A stretch of DNA of 64,000 nt from Azolla caroliniana (GCA_043228905.1 JBHGNT010000014.1:13578001-13642000), one strand, 5' to 3'; counted from the first letter of the stretch, positions 1 to 18,627 are shown. A program made the numbers and translations. The notes: generated by a model from the sequence alone, not told the origin.

Positions 1-875
1 TAGAATGAAGGAAACTAATAAGGAGATTGAACAATTTTCATGTCAAGACTATTTCTGTGGTTTCCATAGAGTGCAAGTAATGTGGAATAAACATGGCCAA
101 TTGGAGCACACATATTTAGAAGATCAAAAAATCCATTAAACATCCTAAGCACAATGAAAGAAGTTAATGTGAAATTCAAACAAATTTCATGTCAAAGTTG
201 CATTACCCTTTGGCTTCCATATTATGACGAAATGTGCCAATGAAGAAGCATAAAAGTGACGTTGGTTAACCTAAAATTATCAAGGATATTCCTTTGAGTT
301 TGAAGCTAAGTTCAAAGGAGGGGAAAGCATATTAGAATTTTCAATGAGAAATTGGAAGTTGGAGCATACTTTGATACTGATTGTGTGTTTTGATTATCTA
401 ACACAGCCATTTTTGTGGTGTGTCTGGAACTTTTTCTTTTGTATGGGTAAATGCTGTTCTTTTAGTATTCTGTTTCTTTCATTACATTGTGCATTCAAAA
501 CAAAAAGCTCAAAAAACTGTTGTTTTTTGTTTTTCATGCAAACCAACAGTGTCTTGGGATCTTCTAAAACTCATATGACCAATGATTTTATCCATATTGT
601 CTTTTCTACCACACAAAACAGAATAAATTGTATAATTTATATTTAAAATTTCGAACGTGCAAAGTTAGAAAAACAAGTTTTACCCATAAGTTCAAATTCC
701 TGTATTTGAAATTTGTTTACTTAATGGAAAATGTAGCAAATTTGAAAGTTTTGCTTCGAAATAACTTTGTTCACCAAGTGTACAGATAACTTTTTTTTCT
801 TTACAAACGCAAATCAGCCTTTTTCTGAACTCTTGTGAATCGGAGTCTCTTATGTTACTCATTGGTAGGTACCAG
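1..875. other. No recognised gene; upstream/intronic DNA
   Basis: AT-rich sequence without a convincing coding exon. The downstream KEOPS gene begins here in mid-protein, so this stretch is probably its upstream intron. I searched by eye for the missing N-terminal exon (the beta-strand region that precedes the conserved LLAA-type motif in the family) and did not find it. It may lie left of the window. Confidence 0.5.
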
Positions 876-2174
876 ATACCTTTCCTTTGCTAGCTGCAGC
901 GGATAAGACATTGCTAGCTCAAAAACGAGGCAGTTTAGTCACCCGAACTCTTCCTTCTGAATTTATTTACAACTATTCTGGTTCAAAGCATGTTAGTGGC
1001 CTTATATTTAGATTTTATAAACTCAGCAATTTCATTTGGTACAATATTCCAGTGTTAATGAGCTGCTTTACTTTCATTTTATTGACACCAGATCACAGAA
1101 TCACTACGAAGATGTGGTATCACAGAAAGCTCAAACTATATTTTGGTTGCCCGATTTAATGCAACACCTGAAGAGGTATTTCTTGAAAGGTGGTCATTTT
1201 TGTCATGTGTTGATATTTCACATTACTTCCTGTCCTTGGTAATACATATTGTCTTTGATCTTTCTGTGAATATATTGCAGTGTTATATTATACTTTTGAT
1301 TCGTGAGCTATAAAGAGTCTTATTGAATGTACTCCTAAGGCTATATGGTATGTAATGAGGTTTAGAAACATAATATTCATAACATAATATCCATGGTACA
1401 TGATGAGAAATTGAGAGATCCTTACTACCATGGGGACTTCGAACAAAATTCTGGAAACAACATTACCTTGGCGTTTTAAAATTAAATTTTTTTTTCTCTC
1501 TCAATGCCACCAAATACTGCTTTTCAAGTACAATTGCCCTATCTATATGGGTTCAAAGGTTTGTAAAATAAATGAAAAGCAATTCAACTGCCTTAGTTCT
1601 GCTCTTTCTCAAAGGTTATGTCTAAGAAATGTTCTTCTCTAACTTTGACTTCCAAGATGTTTCCATTTCATTTTTCTTATGGAAATATCCAAAAAGTGCA
1701 CAAGCTTTGAGTTATCATTCATTACATCAACTATATGAAAAACCATCCTCTTGCATAAAAGTCTACATTTCTCTCATGGAAATGATTTTAAATGACGATT
1801 GATTGAAGTGTGTCATTTCTTCCATAAATATATGTATACTCTACTCTACTTAGGTTGACATGGCAAGAAAACTAGTACATGGTAATGAAATTGATTTGAA
1901 AGAGTTGGAGTCAAGAGCAGACAAGTCCTTGATACAGAAGGTATGATTAATTTTATTTCTATTCTAGGGTTGGATTCCATTTTTCTTTTTCATGTAAAAT
2001 GGTTTGTCATACACGGGTCACCTCATGTTAGAATAAGAAATAAGGAGGCAAACACTTCTTTTTTCTGATTGGCTAAATTTGTTGCAGCATTACAAGATAT
2101 CCTCTTTGGAACTAGAGATCTCTAGTTTAGCTGATGCTATAACATGTCGAATCGCAGCTCGGGATGCATTATGA
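876..2174 (+). CDS. TPRKB: EKC/KEOPS complex subunit Cgi121/TPRKB-like (5'-partial)
   Basis: Cgi121 (TPRKB) is the small KEOPS subunit that binds the Bud32/PRPK kinase and presents the tRNA 3' end. The complex makes N6-threonylcarbamoyl-adenosine at position 37 of ANN-decoding tRNAs. Exons seen: 876-991, 1092-1175, 1854-1940 and 2088-2174, all with GT..AG boundaries and compatible phases. The conserved stretches are LLAAADKTLLAQKR and YNYSGSKH in the first exon, ITESLRRCGI and ILVARFNATPEE in the second, and EIDLKELESRA in the third. The last exon ends with ISSLADAI...RIAARDAL and then TGA, which is the family's usual C-terminus. About 124 residues are present; the roughly 50 N-terminal residues are not visible, so the gene is partial here. 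The first exon begins two bases into a codon after an AG at 874-875. Family assignment rests on remembered motif agreement and is strong for the C-terminal half. Confidence 0.85.
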
Positions 2175-3751
2175 TACCTTGGGGAGTTGAAAAATATATT
2201 TCATAACCTACTGATTTGCGAGGATATAGTTTCTTGTATCATCCAATGCTAGGATATGTAGATTAATGCATGGTTCAACTGGTTTGGATATGAGTTTATG
2301 TAGCCTTTAAAGCTACAACTGGCTTGGTTATGTGCTCATCTAGATGTTCATGCAATTTTTAGTTACTCTTTTTTGGTTCAGAAAACACATGACTATTTCA
2401 AGGAAAATTTCTTTCTTAACCAGGATGATCCAGTGGAAGGTTAAAATTCTTTCTAAGAGATAACTATCTAATTTGTTGCCAATCCAATGTGCGTTTAGAT
2501 CTGGGGATCATGTTGCCACGTTAACCTAGCTTGAGTGTTGTAATTTGCAGTAGATAAAATGTGGTAGTTAGTGTACTAAGGTGCTTCATTGTTTGAATGT
2601 GCCTCTATACAAAAACCTGGTTTTCATTTTTCATGCATCTATTTTTAGAGTAGTGTTTGTTGGAATCAATACCAAATCATCGTAGTGATCTTTAGTTTGT
2701 TTATTGAACAAATTATATAATCCAAAGAAAAGCTTGCCCGACTTGCCTGGATTTTGACTTGTCGGCTTTGCACTTCCAAGGTAACTATATATAATGCTAT
2801 GCTAGCTGATTGATTGCATTCTAGTATATCTGTCACTGAACTGCTTATTTTTAATAATGGGGTTGTGGGAGCCATGAATTACATGAATTAGTCCAAAAAA
2901 CTTGAAATTGACATGGGATATGGTAGGGTTGTACCACCCTCTCTTTGTTTTTATAAAATTATGTGCACACATGGTAGCCTGAAATTACATGTATCTTTTC
3001 CATGTTTGTGCTCTTTGAAATGTGTCATTTTTGGAATCCATATAATCTTTAATAGCCACAACATTGAATCCTCCTGATTATACCGCATTGCCATGGTATT
3101 GGTATGTGAGAAAAGCAAATAAAGTGAACATCTGAAATAATTTGCATAAATAGTTAAGTTTGATGTCTATAGATATGTTAATGAAATTATTGTTTCTTGC
3201 ATTGAAGAGAATGTGTATGTGAATGACATGGAACTCTCGTGGCCAACCACAAGGCACACCATTCGTTCAACATGTTAATGCAACACAATTGTTTTGAAGT
3301 GGTGATTGCTCTATAAGATGATGAAACAAAGAGAACCCGTTGGTTGCAATATTGTCATTAATGCTCATCTATATCATGAGTGTACAAACTTTACAAGTAG
3401 TGGTATGGAAAAGGTGCTCTTCATAAAAATGAAACCGTTAGTTGGAAATATTTCACAAGGTGATGAAAGTATGACAAAAACATGCAAAAACTTCCTATTA
3501 TATATATGGCAGTTCTCAAAATTTACTCTTAGTTTGGGTCACGGGTGGGAAATGAAGCTTAGCTTGACCAAGTAGATCAAATTATGTTTAAAAACATTGC
3601 TTACAATTGCCAAGCTCCTTTGCCAATTAGTCACAAGGAAAAAACTTTGTCGGATATTGTTTTCAAATGCTTCATTCTTTTTTTCCCAATTGCATTTCTT
3701 GATAGTGCTTACAAGTACCATTTTCCATGAAATCTCTATGAATATTCAAAA

Positions 3752-3806
<55 letters not shown>

Positions 3807-4660
3807 GAGGGTGGTGATTATTAAGGATGGACACATCCTTCAGGCAATGTCCATCTATATGATTCTCGTAAGCGTGTTTCTCTCTTAATGATATATTAGC
3901 ATCCATGAGGGACCATCATCCCCCCTCTTCCAAGTAGATGGGAGCCATTTCTAAACAAATGAAAGAAAATGTTAAAAGCTCAAATGAAAAACGAAGCTTC
4001 ACTCCAAATATCGATGGATGGATGTTACATGAGCGTCTTCATGGTGGAGTAAGTCTAGTGGTCACCTGGCACACAATAGTTCCATCCTTGTTAGTTCTTG
4101 AAAAGGTTTAGGTCGGCCGTCATAAGAACTCTTCAGAGTTCATGGAAGATGTCCTTGGGGCGCATTCATGCCGACTTGCCATAATATTGAGAAGGTTGAT
4201 GCAACCGAGGCTACACAATTCCCGCACATCTATCTTTCTTCCTTTTTCCTACCGGTTTCATGTTGGCATGTGCCCGGCCGTTGTTTTAAGATCTTAGGGT
4301 GCACGGGAGCCGACATGCGTGTGATGGTCGGGACTCAAGGCATTGGTCAGGTCTTCTTCTCTTTTGAGGGGTAATTCGAGGAAATACTGAAAAGTTAGAC
4401 CAAAAAAGATGTGTATATATAAATGAGTAGAAGCTTCTGGAAAATGCCGGCAAAAAAATGAAGCAAGGAAAATCGAATAATAATAATAATATTATCATTA
4501 TTATTATTGTACACGTGGCAATATGCTATTGGATGTGTAGGCGCAGTAGTAAAATTGGAAGAGAGATGATGCGTCTGCTGCTTCTGCTGCTGATGAAGAA
4601 GAGTCAGGGATTTCTGTTTGTCTGTCGATTTTCTCTTCTTGGAGCTTCTCGGAACGAACG
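2175..4660. other. Intergenic region
   Basis: No coding exon recognised. It holds the 3' flank of the KEOPS gene, a long CT microsatellite, an AAT/ATT run near 4475-4508, and from about 4560 the GA/CTG-rich stretch that is probably the 5' UTR and promoter side of the next gene. Confidence 0.5.
3757..3801. repeat. (CT)n microsatellite
   Basis: About 22 uninterrupted CT dinucleotides between the KEOPS and ERdj3A-like genes. Simple sequence; no function inferred. Confidence 0.95.
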
Positions 4661-4809
4661 ATGTTGTTGATGCAGGCGAAGATGAGGAAGGATCGATTCT
4701 CTATATCTCTGCTTAGTGTCGCGTTTCTTCTCCTTTTCCTCATACATTTCGCAGAAGCCAAAGATCTGTACAAGGTATGTCTTTGCAGCATCTACAGTTC
4801 TCTCGTATA

Positions 4810-4848
<39 letters not shown>

Positions 4849-7800
4849 TTTGCATTCGTGCGCCTATGTATGCTCATAATGCGTATATAATTTTCTATGA
4901 AATCAGAATTTTGTGTCGTTTTCTCTACAAAGATCTCTGCATTGTATTGGTTTAATAGCGTCTATATAATTATTTCTTTTTGTTTTCTTTCTTTCTTCTT
5001 TACACTAGAATTTGTTTTACGTTTTTCCCCAAAGTATCTCAACGAAGTATGTTTTTGAAGCTTCTACGATTAGAAAAAAAATCTTTTTTATTTCATGTTT
5101 CTTCAGCACAACGATAACATATTTTTATTGTTGAATTGTTTAGATTGTTTGTATTATTCTGTTTTGAAAGTATTTCATTTGCTTCTCGGTGAAATATTCT
5201 AGAAGTTGTGCTCTTGTTATCTCTTGCAAGGGAGCACCTGGTGATACGAGAGCATCAAACATGATGCGTTGATCTAGCACCTAATCAGCCATTAGGTCAA
5301 GTTTCAAGACTAAAACTTACCGCAACTTATTATATTCCTCGGGTGTTCTCGTAATAAATGTGTGCTCAACGTAGTTTTACAGCATATTCTTAATAATGGG
5401 TAGATAGCATATCTATAGACTTCTCCCTACCATGGTTCATTGAAATACATATTTTGTGCCTTGTACTTTCAAACAGAGCAGGACAAATAGGGCTATATCT
5501 CATGTTCTGGAAACTTAAATACTAGCATGAAATGGAATAAATAGAAGATATTTCTTGCTCCATTAATTGCTAGTTGAATGTTGTGGAAAGTTGACTAGTT
5601 AGTTAGCCCAATAATTCTATGCTTTTAGGGTGCTTAGGAATCATAGTAGGCTAAAGAATCTTTGCAAAATTCTATCCTTTTTATAACTTCATACACTGAA
5701 AATACATCTTTGATGTCACCAGTAATGTTATTGTACAATGAGAAAACCAGGGATGAAATTTTGCTATCTCGTTTTTATCCTCAAAACTTTTTGAAAAATT
5801 GTCTGCAGTTGAGAAGAAATATAGAAGATTACGAATTTTATTCACCAGAAGTAATAAAATGTTACAAATAGTTGAAAATTTGCCAATGTTTCTACAATTT
5901 TAGGATTTCTAACTGATAGATTTTGCCCAATCATTTATACTTAATGCTTGTTTGGGGCTCCTTGTTCTCTACTGTTGGAATACTCAATTTTATAAGAAGA
6001 ATTTATGGACATATTGTTAATTTATATAGTTCAAAACGACTTGAGATCAAATTTTGGTAGCATCAAAGTTACTAACTCAAAATGTGAGCCTTTCGTTTCA
6101 TTTGGAAGTTTGAAGCTTACCATTGCTTATAATTCAGATTTTAGGTGTGGAGAAAAATGCGAGCCATCGAGATATTCAGAAGGCCTTCCACAAGTGAGTT
6201 TCTGTAACATTTATTTTACTGTAGAAAATTTTCAAGAATTCCGTTGTTGGCCATTGCGTAGCACCACTTGAATACAAGCAAGTCCATGGAGTAGTTCTTA
6301 GACTAAATTTTTTATGATGCGATTAATTAAAATATGTATTTTTGGGGCATGTAAATAATAAATGTTACGTTGAGACTGTTTTTCTATCATGGACAGGTTG
6401 TCTCTGAAATATCATCCTGATAAGAACCCTTCAAAGAATGCTGAAGGAAAATTTGCTGAAATAAATAATGGTAAGCTAACTTTTACTTTGCTATAATCTC
6501 TTCTGTATCTCTAAGGCAAAGATCTAATCCTTGGATCTCAAAAAATGAATGTTGATATAGTGTGTGATGTGGACTATATTAAACGATAAGAGTAGCCAAT
6601 CATGTCTTGTTTTTAATGTATCTCTAAATAGTGAAAATCCTTTGAGTTGTTGTAAAATCTAAGCTGTATTGTTAGGTTTTATGCAATGTACTTCTCATGC
6701 AAAAGATTGTTGAGCACTGTTGTCAATGCAGGAAATGATTCCACAAATGTGGATGCAACAAAGTTTTCTATCAAATGAACAATTCAATACGTTAAAAGTT
6801 AGGATCAGGTGTGCATGGTATGTTCTCTAGAAGTTTTAGCAAATGAAGCGATGTTGTGGAAATAGCCTGATTGTAATAATATTGAATGAACGTGAGACAA
6901 ACTCCCGTCTGGTTGGAATCTAGAGGCTTCACTCTTTTCAGTTTTCGTATTCTTTTTGTGACACATGTTCAATCTTAAAAGTCTTCAATATTGATGCTAT
7001 TCTCATCATAGATGCTATATTAGCTTATCTTTCTTACTATCAGTCACATGGAAAGTGAGTCTTATCTGACTTAACTGAAAAACCTATATATTCATGCATA
7101 CATTCATATACATATTATATAGATATACATACATATATATGAAAAGATGAGAGGGAGATTCATGACATGCCGTATTTATATTTTCTTCAGCTTATGAGGT
7201 ATTGTCAGATGATGAAAAACGCAAAAACTATGATCTTTTTGGAGATGAACAAGGTCGCCCAAGGGGTTCGGATGCTTCTGATGCTCATAATGGTGGCTAC
7301 AATGACTATGATAAAAAAGGAAAACATGGTGGTTCCCAAGGATGGAGCCAAGGTGGTTCACATGGTTGGAGGCAAGGTGATTCGCATGGATGGAGCCATT
7401 TCAGTTATTCGTCAAATGATGATGATGGATACAGGTTTGAACAGAGTCAGCATGGATTTGGAGGTGGGGATGGCTCTTATGATGAAGGGGATCGTTTCAG
7501 TTTCCCATTTGGAAGTAACTTCGAAGGACAGAAAAGGTCGTCTTTTAGCTTTGGTGGAAGTGAAAGCCCCTTTGAGAATCTTTTCAACAGCTTTTTCGGT
7601 ACAGCACAAGGTGGGAAATCTGAACAGCAGCGATTTACAAGCTATACCACTGGCAAGACTAGGAAAAAAGAAAAAACTGGTTATCGAGAAGGACATGAAT
7701 CTACCACTGGCAAGACTGGGAAAAAAGAAAAAACTGGTTATCGAGAAGGACATGAATCTAGCGACTTAAGCGAGCAGCTTAATCCAAAATCCTTTGCAAA

Positions 7801-10298
7801 TAGAGTTTTAGGCCAGTTATACACTTGGGCGATTTTATTTACTCCCCATGTCTCATGGGAACTCAGGGAAAGGCTAGAGCTTTTGGAAGCAATTTCAGAA
7901 AGTCTTCGTGGGAGTATAAAGGTTTGGTTCTCACTACTTTAGGTGATAGCTTCCTTCTCTTGAGTTTTGTTTAGATGCTATCTCATATTTTGTCAGTGTA
8001 TTCTGTGAACCATGTACTTCTGCCTCACAAACATGAGTAATTTTTCGTTAATCATATGCATCATGGACTTTGTCACTTGATCTGACATGCTATTTCATAG
8101 GCTGCCAGTGCATTCTGTGACCCATGTATGTCTGTCTCACTAACATGATATGTGTTTCCTTAATCACATGCATCACATCATGGAGCATTCCGGAGGTTTG
8201 CTGATTTGCCTTATAGCAGCTATGCAGTATGTAGTTTGAACTGTGTTTTGCTGGATCATTCAAGAATCCATAAGATTGATGCGAATGCTTTTGAAACCGT
8301 GGAGCCAGACATCTATTTTGTGTTCATGTAACGTGGGTTATGTAGAAGCATTGCAGCTCAATTCTACATGTCTCATATTAGGTGATAATAATGAGCCAGA
8401 AATAAGCAATCCTTTGCATACAATAGTTTGAAAACTGTGAATATGGTTAAATCTCCATTAGATCTCATGCAAACCACCTCATCTGTCTCCTCATAAATAG
8501 TACTTCAAGGACCTTTTCCATTTTATCTTTACAGTATTAAACCCTACATTTCTCAAATTTATTCTTGGTCATCAGGCATAACTGGCTGTCAACTCCTTAC
8601 CTTTCCTCAGAGAGAGAGAGAGAAGTGAGAGGGAAAAAGAGATATTATTATGTCTTCAAAGGTCAAGTATGACCAATGAGACCAAAAATATAACAGTTTC
8701 TCATAATAATTGTGAAATTGAGTAGCAACTCTTGATGTGAGACTGTCTGAGGGAGAGGAAGATTTGATTTGCAGGTTGGATATATCAACTGTGAGAAGTA
8801 CCATGAGTTTTGTAAAGAGTATAAAATGTGGCCACTGAAGACATCAAAGTTGCTTGTTTTCTCTTTGAGGAGGAATGGAAAGCTGGGTGCATTAGACTAT
8901 ACTGGGAAGTGGTCAGAGAAGGATGTAAAGAGTTATTGTGTAGAAGCATTGCCAAATTTTTCCATGCACATGGAAAGCATAGAATCATTGAATGCTGAAA
9001 TTGAGGATGTGGAAAGTAGTTCTGCCGTGCTTCTCACCCAGAAAAAAGCAGCATCAGCAATGTGGCGTGCCCTAAGTGGATTATTTCATGAACGCATTCA
9101 TTTCTTTGATTTACAGGTTTTTATACACTGGCATTTTTTAACTCCTAATGTTCCCTGGTGTTAAATTTTCTTGAACCATAAAAAGGACAATAGCAAAAGA
9201 GAAATAGGAAACAGGATAGGGAAACAAGAAATTATTTGCAAAGTGCAGTATGGTGTATTTCCTCTTAGGGATGGCTTAACATTTGAAAGAGAAATATTAG
9301 ACTAGAAGAACATTTTGAAAACATGATCAATGGATTAAAATAAGAGCATGAAATATTTTCACCTAACTAGGAGCTAAATTATCCTACCTTTTAAATATTT
9401 TAAACAAGAATTTCAGGACCAATAGATTGTCTCCAGCCCTTTAGAGATTTCTATTGTAAAGAGAGTTGAGGGCTGCCAAGAAAGGAGAAGCAAAAATGCT
9501 ATGAAACTGGAAAAGTAAAAAGATTTACTGAATAATTTGATGAAGAATATATTCTTGCAGATCAAGGATTATGATACAATAGCTAAGATGTTCAGGGTGG
9601 ACAGTTTTCCAGCTATAATAGGTGTCTACCAAAACGGGGAAAGCAAAGTTCTTGCGGATGGCATCATGCTAGATCAAACTAATCCTTCAGTTGATGATCT
9701 GAAAACAGTGCTGGAGGAATTTGAGAAGAAGAGCAAAGCCGCAGGAACCAAGAAAGCCAAAACAAAGGAATCAATTGATGTAACTCATTTGACGAAAAAG
9801 AACATGAGGACAATATGCGGTGAAGAAACACCTTTGTGCGTGATAGGAGCCTATAAATCCTCTAAAGGGATGGAAAAAGTGAAACAGATTCTGGAAGAGG
9901 TTAGTTACTCAAGTGTTTTATTTGTGTTGCCCTTGTTATGTGATTTTATTTGGCATTTTGTATGCCTATGGATGTGTATCAAGGAGAGATTCTTTTCGGT
10001 GGATATACAGATATCTCATAAAACCTTGATTAGGAGAGGACAGAATTCAGGTGCATCGAAAAACCCCATCTCCTTCTGTATTGTTGACGGAACAAGGCAA
10101 TCAACATTTCTCAATTCATTTCATCCTTCCCTCTCGAAGAAAAATGGTGTCATATTGGTAGCGTACAAGCCGAAAAAAGGAACGTTTATCTCTTATGATG
10201 GAGTACTAACCCTTGAGAATGTGGAAAACTTTGTGGTTGAGGTTCTTAATGGCGACCTTCATTTTAACAAAGTTTCACGTGATCCAGTGTTGGTTTGA
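4661..10298 (+). CDS. ERDJ3A: ER J-domain/thioredoxin-like co-chaperone, ERdj3A (TMS1)-type
   Basis: An Hsp40 that would stimulate the ER Hsp70 BiP; the Arabidopsis relative is ERdj3A/TMS1, needed for pollen-tube thermotolerance. Exons: 4661-4774, 6138-6193, 6397-6470, 7191-7921, 8775-9116, 9561-9899 and 10011-10298. They total 1944 nt, giving 647 aa. The N-terminus has a basic stretch and then a hydrophobic run ending in AEA, a good signal peptide. The J domain starts directly after it (DLYKILGVEKNAS), with HPD at residues 63-65. Exon 4 gives a long Gly/Ser/Trp/Phe-rich linker. The C-terminal half has two thioredoxin-fold-like segments, for example around FRVDSFPAIIGVYQNG and CGEETPLCVIGAYKSS, without a CxxC active site, as in the family. 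No KDEL-type tail is present (it ends DPVLV). Start: the first ATG of the frame is 4661; a second ATG at 4682 is also possible. A 19-residue tandem duplication lies in the linker. Intron 1 carries a TA microsatellite. Confidence 0.92.
4813..4842. repeat. (TA)n microsatellite in ERdj3A-like intron 1
   Basis: About 15 TA units just after the exon 1 donor site. Simple sequence and a likely polymorphic marker. Confidence 0.95.
7646..7759 (+). repeat. 57-bp tandem duplication inside ERdj3A-like exon 4
   Basis: Two adjacent 57-bp units (7646-7702 and 7703-7759) that differ by one visible base (A versus G), turning an Arg codon into a Gly codon. Each codes for 19 residues beginning TTGKT and ending GHES, so the frame is kept. 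Near-identity points to a recent duplication in the disordered linker between the J domain and the thioredoxin-like part. Confidence 0.95.
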
Positions 10299-12820
10299 TG
10301 ATTATGTTTCTGATCCTTACAAAAGTATTTCAAGCTAAAAATCAATCCATACTGTCTTTTTTACAGCCAGTTGTTTTTTGCATTAGTGCAACCCCAAATT
10401 TCAATGCACTACGATATACCCAATTCATGCCTGTACTCCCCTTCGAGGGACAGTTTTGGGTTCAAAGAGTAATTACAGGGAAGAGGAGATATAACCCTCA
10501 GTTGTATATCTGTAGGACTATGTATATATGATTCTGGTCGATTGTACAATCCAAACATCGTTTTTTAAACTTCGAGCATGGCAATACAAGTGTGTTAACT
10601 AAAGTTATATTTGCAGCATAACTAATCATTTTCTCTTTTTGTGAAGCAATGCAATATGATTTTTGCTCAAATCTGAGTTTCGAACATAAGAGCACCCCAA
10701 AAATGTTAAGTAGGAATATAATATTGTATTTATCAGAATGCATAGGAGGCAAGACATTTGGAAGCACTTCAATTCATATTTCATTATTAATGATTCGTGG
10801 TCATCCATTGGGAGAGCAGTGATTCCCTTGGTTCATGTTATTTTATTAGAATCCAGGAAGTCATATTTAAGCTAGAATTTTGTTTGATGGACTATCATTT
10901 CAGCATTAAATGATCTTCAGTTGGTCATGATTGGAGATCTAGCTGATGCAATAATAAAGCCTCATCTATATTATAGGTTTTGCTGTGAGGAATATAAGTT
11001 TTTCATGAAGCCTTATTTTGTTGTAGTAATTTGTAGCATTTAAGCTAAAGTAATTATTTGAATCAGAAATTATAGATATTTTATTTGTTATCTTGCTTTA
11101 TGTGTGGTAGTAACAATATGGTAAAATACATAGAGCCTTATTTAGATATATTGGTATCATCACTTACAGCCCTCATAAAGATATTCACTCAACAAGAGTA
11201 TTAAATAACATAATAGATTGATGTGGTCGTGTCTAACAAACCTCAGTCTAGATACATTGGTATCACTTAAAACCTCCATTAAGATGTTCACTCAACAAGA
11301 GTATTACATGGCGAAGATTATGAAGTTGGAATTTGTCTCAAGAAAGCATCACCACACATGAGCATCATTCTTAAGTAAGTCACTCATACCAATTGAGTGA
11401 AAGGGATATATCACAAGGGAATGGAACCACTTTGATCCCAATTCAATGAAAATATTTGCCTAAGACTTTACAACTTGTACAAATGAATTTCTCCCCACAC
11501 TGAGCAAATGATAAATCATGTTTCCCCTATTGATTCATGAAGATAGACATACAATGTCAATCCATCAAATGCTCGAAACTGTCTTGTTTGTTTAAGCAAA
11601 TGCTATCTTTATACATTTTCCTAGATGCAACAACAAATGACCAATCACTCATAATCTTAACTTCATGTCAAATTGAAGAGAAAATCCTACGTGGTTTTAG
11701 AGTGTCACATGTATCCATTTCTTCACAAGAATAATCACTTCTTCACACAATTTGGGCTTGGTTCTTGTGGCTATACACCAATCATTCTTTTCCATTACGA
11801 ATATTACACAAGAGATTTTCATGCATGAGGCAAACAAAATGGTTTCATATTTGATCCTACGAATGTTTTAGTAACCTCGTGGAGTATTTAATGTGATTCA
11901 CGTAAATGAGGTTTTTGTCTTTCTCTTTTCTTGCATGGATCTTCTCTTAGCTTACACACATAAACAAACATAACATAGGAGTGACAAGAGGACTACTTTG
12001 CCATATTGCCATCCAATCTATAGCCATCCCTATATACAAAGATGTACCCAACTTAGGCTACCTATGGATAACGATTATTGAATGTAGTCATCTTGTTAAT
12101 TGCCCTAATTTACTTGACTATATATGTTCATTTTCACTAATATGTTCTCATTGGATGTTATATAGTTGGGCAACAAACACCTCATAAATATAGATAGTAC
12201 CAAACATCAAGTCAAAAGGACATGTAGAGAAGGCCCCCATGTGCTCTTATGTGTATTCATGCTTCCTTGCATTGGGGTGTTTTAACTTGCGGTGAGTGCA
12301 TGCCCCCCGTAGTTTGACCTTAGTTCTAGGGCAGGGGCAGGGGACAGGGCTGGAGGATTTCATCGATGGTCGTCGTCATCGGATCACACAATCTCCTGCA
12401 CACGTAGTGTAAACCCTCGTCTTTTGCAATACCAAGGTCGAGGGCAGGGGTAGTGTAGGCAGGCAAAGGCCGGGGCCAATAATGCGAGGCAAAAGGGGAA
12501 ACTTGGTGAGCAAGGTGCTCGACGAAAAGGAAGGAAGGAAGGAAGGAAGGAGCCTACAAGACACACACATGTACACACACACATAGAGACAGAGAGAAGA
12601 AGAGACAAACACACAACCTGAAGAAATCCATTGTTATTCATAATTCTTATAACTTCATTATGTATTATTGCAGCAGAGAGATCTCTTCTTCTTCTTCTTC
12701 TTTCTTCTTCTAGAAAAAGCATAAGACTATTTGTTATCAGATTAGAGCTTCTTTTGTCCTCCTTCCCCTGTTTCTTTCTCTTCAAAACAAAAAACTACAG
12801 AGGCGGCCCATCCACCTATC
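10299..12820. other. Intergenic region between ERdj3A-like and FTSH-like genes
   Basis: No coding exon recognised. It contains the ERdj3A-like 3' flank, an imperfect duplication near 11.2 kb, a GGAA tetranucleotide run (about 12529-12552) and CTT triplets (about 12679-12700). The pyrimidine-rich stretch from about 12640 to 12820 looks like the 5' UTR of the FTSH gene. Confidence 0.5.
11142..11314. repeat. Imperfect direct duplication, period ~107 bp
   Basis: Two similar ~65-bp blocks, starting at about 11142 and 11249, share the string TTCACTCAACAAGAGTATTA and nearby bases with several mismatches. Possibly an old local duplication or part of an unidentified repeat. Confidence 0.7.
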
Positions 12821-17536
<4,716 letters not shown>

Positions 17537-18627
17537 AACATGTGGCCAAAATCGGAAAGAATTCCCATGTATACCTTTCTCTCTCACCTTTGTACAGTGC
17601 TCATTTAAACCATGCCATCAACTGCTGGTGAATGATCTCCTTTGTTGCAAGGATCAATCGTCAATTTATTTTTGTTTCTGTTGTTCTTGTTTGGGTCAGA
17701 AGCTTTCTATAAATGTACCCTTAGAATGAAAAAGGTTTTTCACTTGGGTGTATTAGTGGCCCCCCACCACATACACACACACAGATGTTTTGATGCATCT
17801 GTTCATACATAAGAATGCAGCTGTTTTTTCTGGACTCTGTTTTAGGTTCTCATTGATTATGAGATCTGAACTGTAAACCACCCCCCAAAACAGGGGATAA
17901 CAAAAGATGTATATGTTTTGAAATGTTCCAGGTGCAAAACATCAAATAAGGTGGTATGTATACAGTTTTCTCTATATTATGTATATATTTTGTATTTAAC
18001 TATACATATATTGAATGAATTATTTCCTCTATTGAGAGCTTTGAACACAATTCAGTTGAATTTTTGTGCTCTCATTAAATTGGTGAAAACTCTTTGCACG
18101 TTTTTTTCTTCTCAATGGTGGTTGAGAATGAACAATAAATTATTAAGATTTCTTTATGTTCTGATTTTGGCATAGAGTACTTGTGTAAGGTCAATGTTGA
18201 TCGTTATGAAACATATTTATCCGATAGTCATGAAGATTTCCATCCAAATTGGAAGAAAGAGATCCTTGCTGCTCTACTTTTCACTAATCTTCTTCTTGTT
18301 GCTATTGGTTTATTTGCTCAGCGATGATTCCAGAAATTGGGAGGGATTGACAAACTGAGAACAAAAGACATTATGATGTGAGAATTTAATAATTATGAAA
18401 AATGAATCATGAGATTCAAATGATTGATTAAGTTGAACTTGCAAAATTTGAAAAATGGGAATGCTTGACCTTTTCATATGTTCTATTTGATTGATCTTAA
18501 ATTGCTTTAGTTTGCTAAGTCTATCAAGACATGTACAGTTGCAATGCAACACAACACAACACAACACAACACATGCCCTACAAACTTCAATATAGCTTCA
18601 TGATTGAAAACCATCCATGGATCATAT
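17537..18627. other. FTSH 3' flank and intergenic DNA
   Basis: No gene recognised. The 3' UTR probably ends within the first few hundred bases. A small AACAC repeat sits near 18548-18572. Confidence 0.5.
18548..18572. repeat. (AACAC)n microsatellite
   Basis: Five pentanucleotide copies of AACAC in a row. Simple sequence. Confidence 0.9.

Noticed and set aside
344-646. 100-codon frame at the window start
   Set aside because: Cys/Phe-rich translation of AT-rich DNA without any recognisable motif; most likely intron or intergenic.
4504-4855. Minus-strand open frames over the ERdj3A-like first exon
   Set aside because: They are shadows of the signal-peptide exon and of the AT microsatellite, without homology.
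9901-10010. Reading through between ERdj3A-like exons 6 and 7 as coding
   Set aside because: The frame is open, but the encoded Leu/Val/Cys-rich stretch has no counterpart in the family, and clear donor (GAG|GTTAGT) and acceptor (ATACAG) sites bound it.
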